Source: Caryophanales bacterium UBA4100
GTDB lineage: Bacteria > Bacillota > Bacilli > Paenibacillales > UBA4045
Assembly (NCBI GenBank): GCA_002383285.1
Contig: DFXU01000026.1
Location: 14,367-21,040 of the forward strand
Direction: 5' to 3'
DNA length: 6,674 bases
Under the pieces are notes generated by a model. It was not told the origin of the DNA. It did no database searches and saw nothing but the letters and a program-made list of their open reading frames with translations. The position numbers and the translations under genes were made by a program. Below are positions 5,880 to 6,674 of the stretch, one piece after another (position 1 is the first letter of the stretch; each line of letters starts with the position of its first letter).

Positions 5880-5908
5880 TTGAACGAAAAGCCGAATGTT
5901 GCTATCAT
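5880..5908 (+). promoter_or_regulatory. Probable sigma-A promoter of serC with extended -10
   Basis: TTGAAC (5880-5885, four of six matches) and TATCAT (5903-5908, five of six) have a 17-nt spacer. TG at 5900-5901 gives an extended -10 motif. The predicted start is near 5915, about 27 nt before the serC ATG. The site follows the glnA terminator directly. Confidence 0.65.
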
Positions 5909-5941
5909 TACCATATCTTAAAGAAGAGAAGGGTGTTATTT

Positions 5942-6674
5942 ATGGCTAGAGCGTATAACTTTAATGCTGGACCAGCAGCATTACCTCTTGAAGTGCTTAC
6001 GAGGGCTCAAGAAGAGATGGTCGATTACCGTGGTATTGGCATGTCTGTTATGGAAATTTCACACCGAAGTAAAGAATTCGAAGCAATTAACGATGAAGCG
6101 CAAAGCTTATTGAAGGAATTATTAAATATTCCCGCAGGCTATAAGGTGTTATTCCTGCAAGGTGGAGCAAGCACACAGTTTGCAATGGTGCCAATGAATC
6201 TACTCTCAGCTGGCAAGTCAGCTGCATTCGTACATACTGGAAGCTGGGCAGAAAAAGCATATAAGGAAGCGAAATTGTTCGGTGAAGCAGTATTAGCAGC
6301 CAGCAGTGAATCGAACCAATTCACGAGTATTCCAACATTAAGCGACATTCACATTCCAGACAATGCCGCTTATCTCCACATTACCTCGAATGAAACAATC
6401 GGTGGTATTCAATATGGCGCCTTTCCGCAAACAGGAAATGTACCATTAATTGCGGATATGTCGAGTGATATCGTTTCACGTCCGATTGATGTATCTCAGT
6501 TCGCGCTTATTTATGCCGGAGCGCAGAAAAATCTTGGTCCTTCTGGGGTCACCGTCGTAATCGCACGTGAGAGTGTACTACAAGATTCTTCGAAGAATGC
6601 TCCAACTATGCTTCGTTATCATACGCATGTGGAGAACAATTCTCTATATAATACACCTCCAGCCTATTCTGTTT
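5942..6674 (+). CDS. serC: Phosphoserine aminotransferase, 5' part (3' end outside window)
   Basis: SerC is a PLP enzyme that transfers an amino group from glutamate to 3-phosphohydroxypyruvate, the second step of serine synthesis. The frame is open from the ATG to the window end and gives 244 residues of a family about 360 long, so roughly one third is missing. Recognisable motifs are the start YNFNAGPAALP, GMSVMEISHRS at about 33-43, FLQGGAS at 71-77, Trp 102 in HTGSWAEKA, SNETIGG at 149-155, Asp 172 in ADMSSD, and the PLP Schiff-base Lys 196 in YAGAQKNLGPSG. The start is backed by AGAAGGGTG at 5926-5934, 7 nt upstream of the ATG. It has its own likely promoter and is separated from glnA by a strong terminator. 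Its amino donor, glutamate, ties it to the nitrogen assimilation catalysed by the neighbouring enzyme. Confidence 0.96.
   Translation, partial: MARAYNFNAGPAALPLEVLTRAQEEMVDYRGIGMSVMEISHRSKEFEAINDEAQSLLKELLNIPAGYKVLFLQGGASTQFAMVPMNLLSAGKSAAFVHTGSWAEKAYKEAKLFGEAVLAASSESNQFTSIPTLSDIHIPDNAAYLHITSNETIGGIQYGAFPQTGNVPLIADMSSDIVSRPIDVSQFALIYAGAQKNLGPSGVTVVIARESVLQDSSKNAPTMLRYHTHVENNSLYNTPPAYSV

Noticed and set aside
5868..5884. GlnR/TnrA box before serC
   Set aside because: TGTCA fits the left half, but TTGAA misses two of the four fixed bases in the right half.
6139..6348. Minus-strand open frame at the window end
   Set aside because: It is antisense to serC, whose conserved motifs run straight through this stretch.

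Overview
The window reads as a chromosomal, housekeeping stretch from a low-to-moderate GC Gram-positive bacterium, most likely Paenibacillaceae (Paenibacillus-like). The reasons are the Bacillus-style IspH, strong AGGAGG-type ribosome binding sites, textbook sigma-A promoters with 17-nt spacers, and a GlnR/TnrA-type operator. The genus is inferred from protein resemblance and gene content, not from a database search. All genes lie on the + strand. No mobile element, CRISPR array, tRNA or rRNA was seen.

Layout: (1) Positions 1-2911 look like one transcription unit. It holds the 3' part of an OmpR/PhoB-type response regulator, cut by the window edge exactly at its phospho-acceptor Asp codon, then a two-transmembrane HAMP histidine kinase 2 nt later, then ispH (last step of the MEP isoprenoid pathway) 11 nt later. 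(2) Positions 2912-3047 carry a strong sigma-A promoter whose -10 box and predicted start site are covered by an 8+8 bp inverted repeat. (3) aroF (3048-4097) encodes a type I-beta DAHP synthase with an N-terminal ferredoxin-like regulatory domain, and ends in a hairpin terminator. (4) Positions 4163-4366 are a dense regulatory region for glnA: a good GlnR/TnrA box, a sigma-A promoter, and a perfect 14-bp palindrome plus a third heptamer copy in the 5' leader. (5) glnA (4367-5791) encodes a glutamine synthetase with GSI-beta hallmarks rather than the Bacillus GSI-alpha form, and is followed by a very strong hairpin. (6) serC starts at 5942 with its own promoter and runs off the window end.

Together the second half is central amino-acid anabolism: entry to the shikimate pathway, ammonia assimilation, and serine synthesis. 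aroF, glnA and serC each have their own promoter; glnA and serC are also separated from their upstream neighbours by hairpin terminators. The most notable points are the GSI-beta-like glutamine synthetase standing alone under a GlnR box with no adjacent glnR, two unexplained operator-like palindromes (aroF promoter, glnA leader), and the coupling of ispH to a two-component system. Nothing here looks like a wholly new system; the novelty is at the level of regulation.
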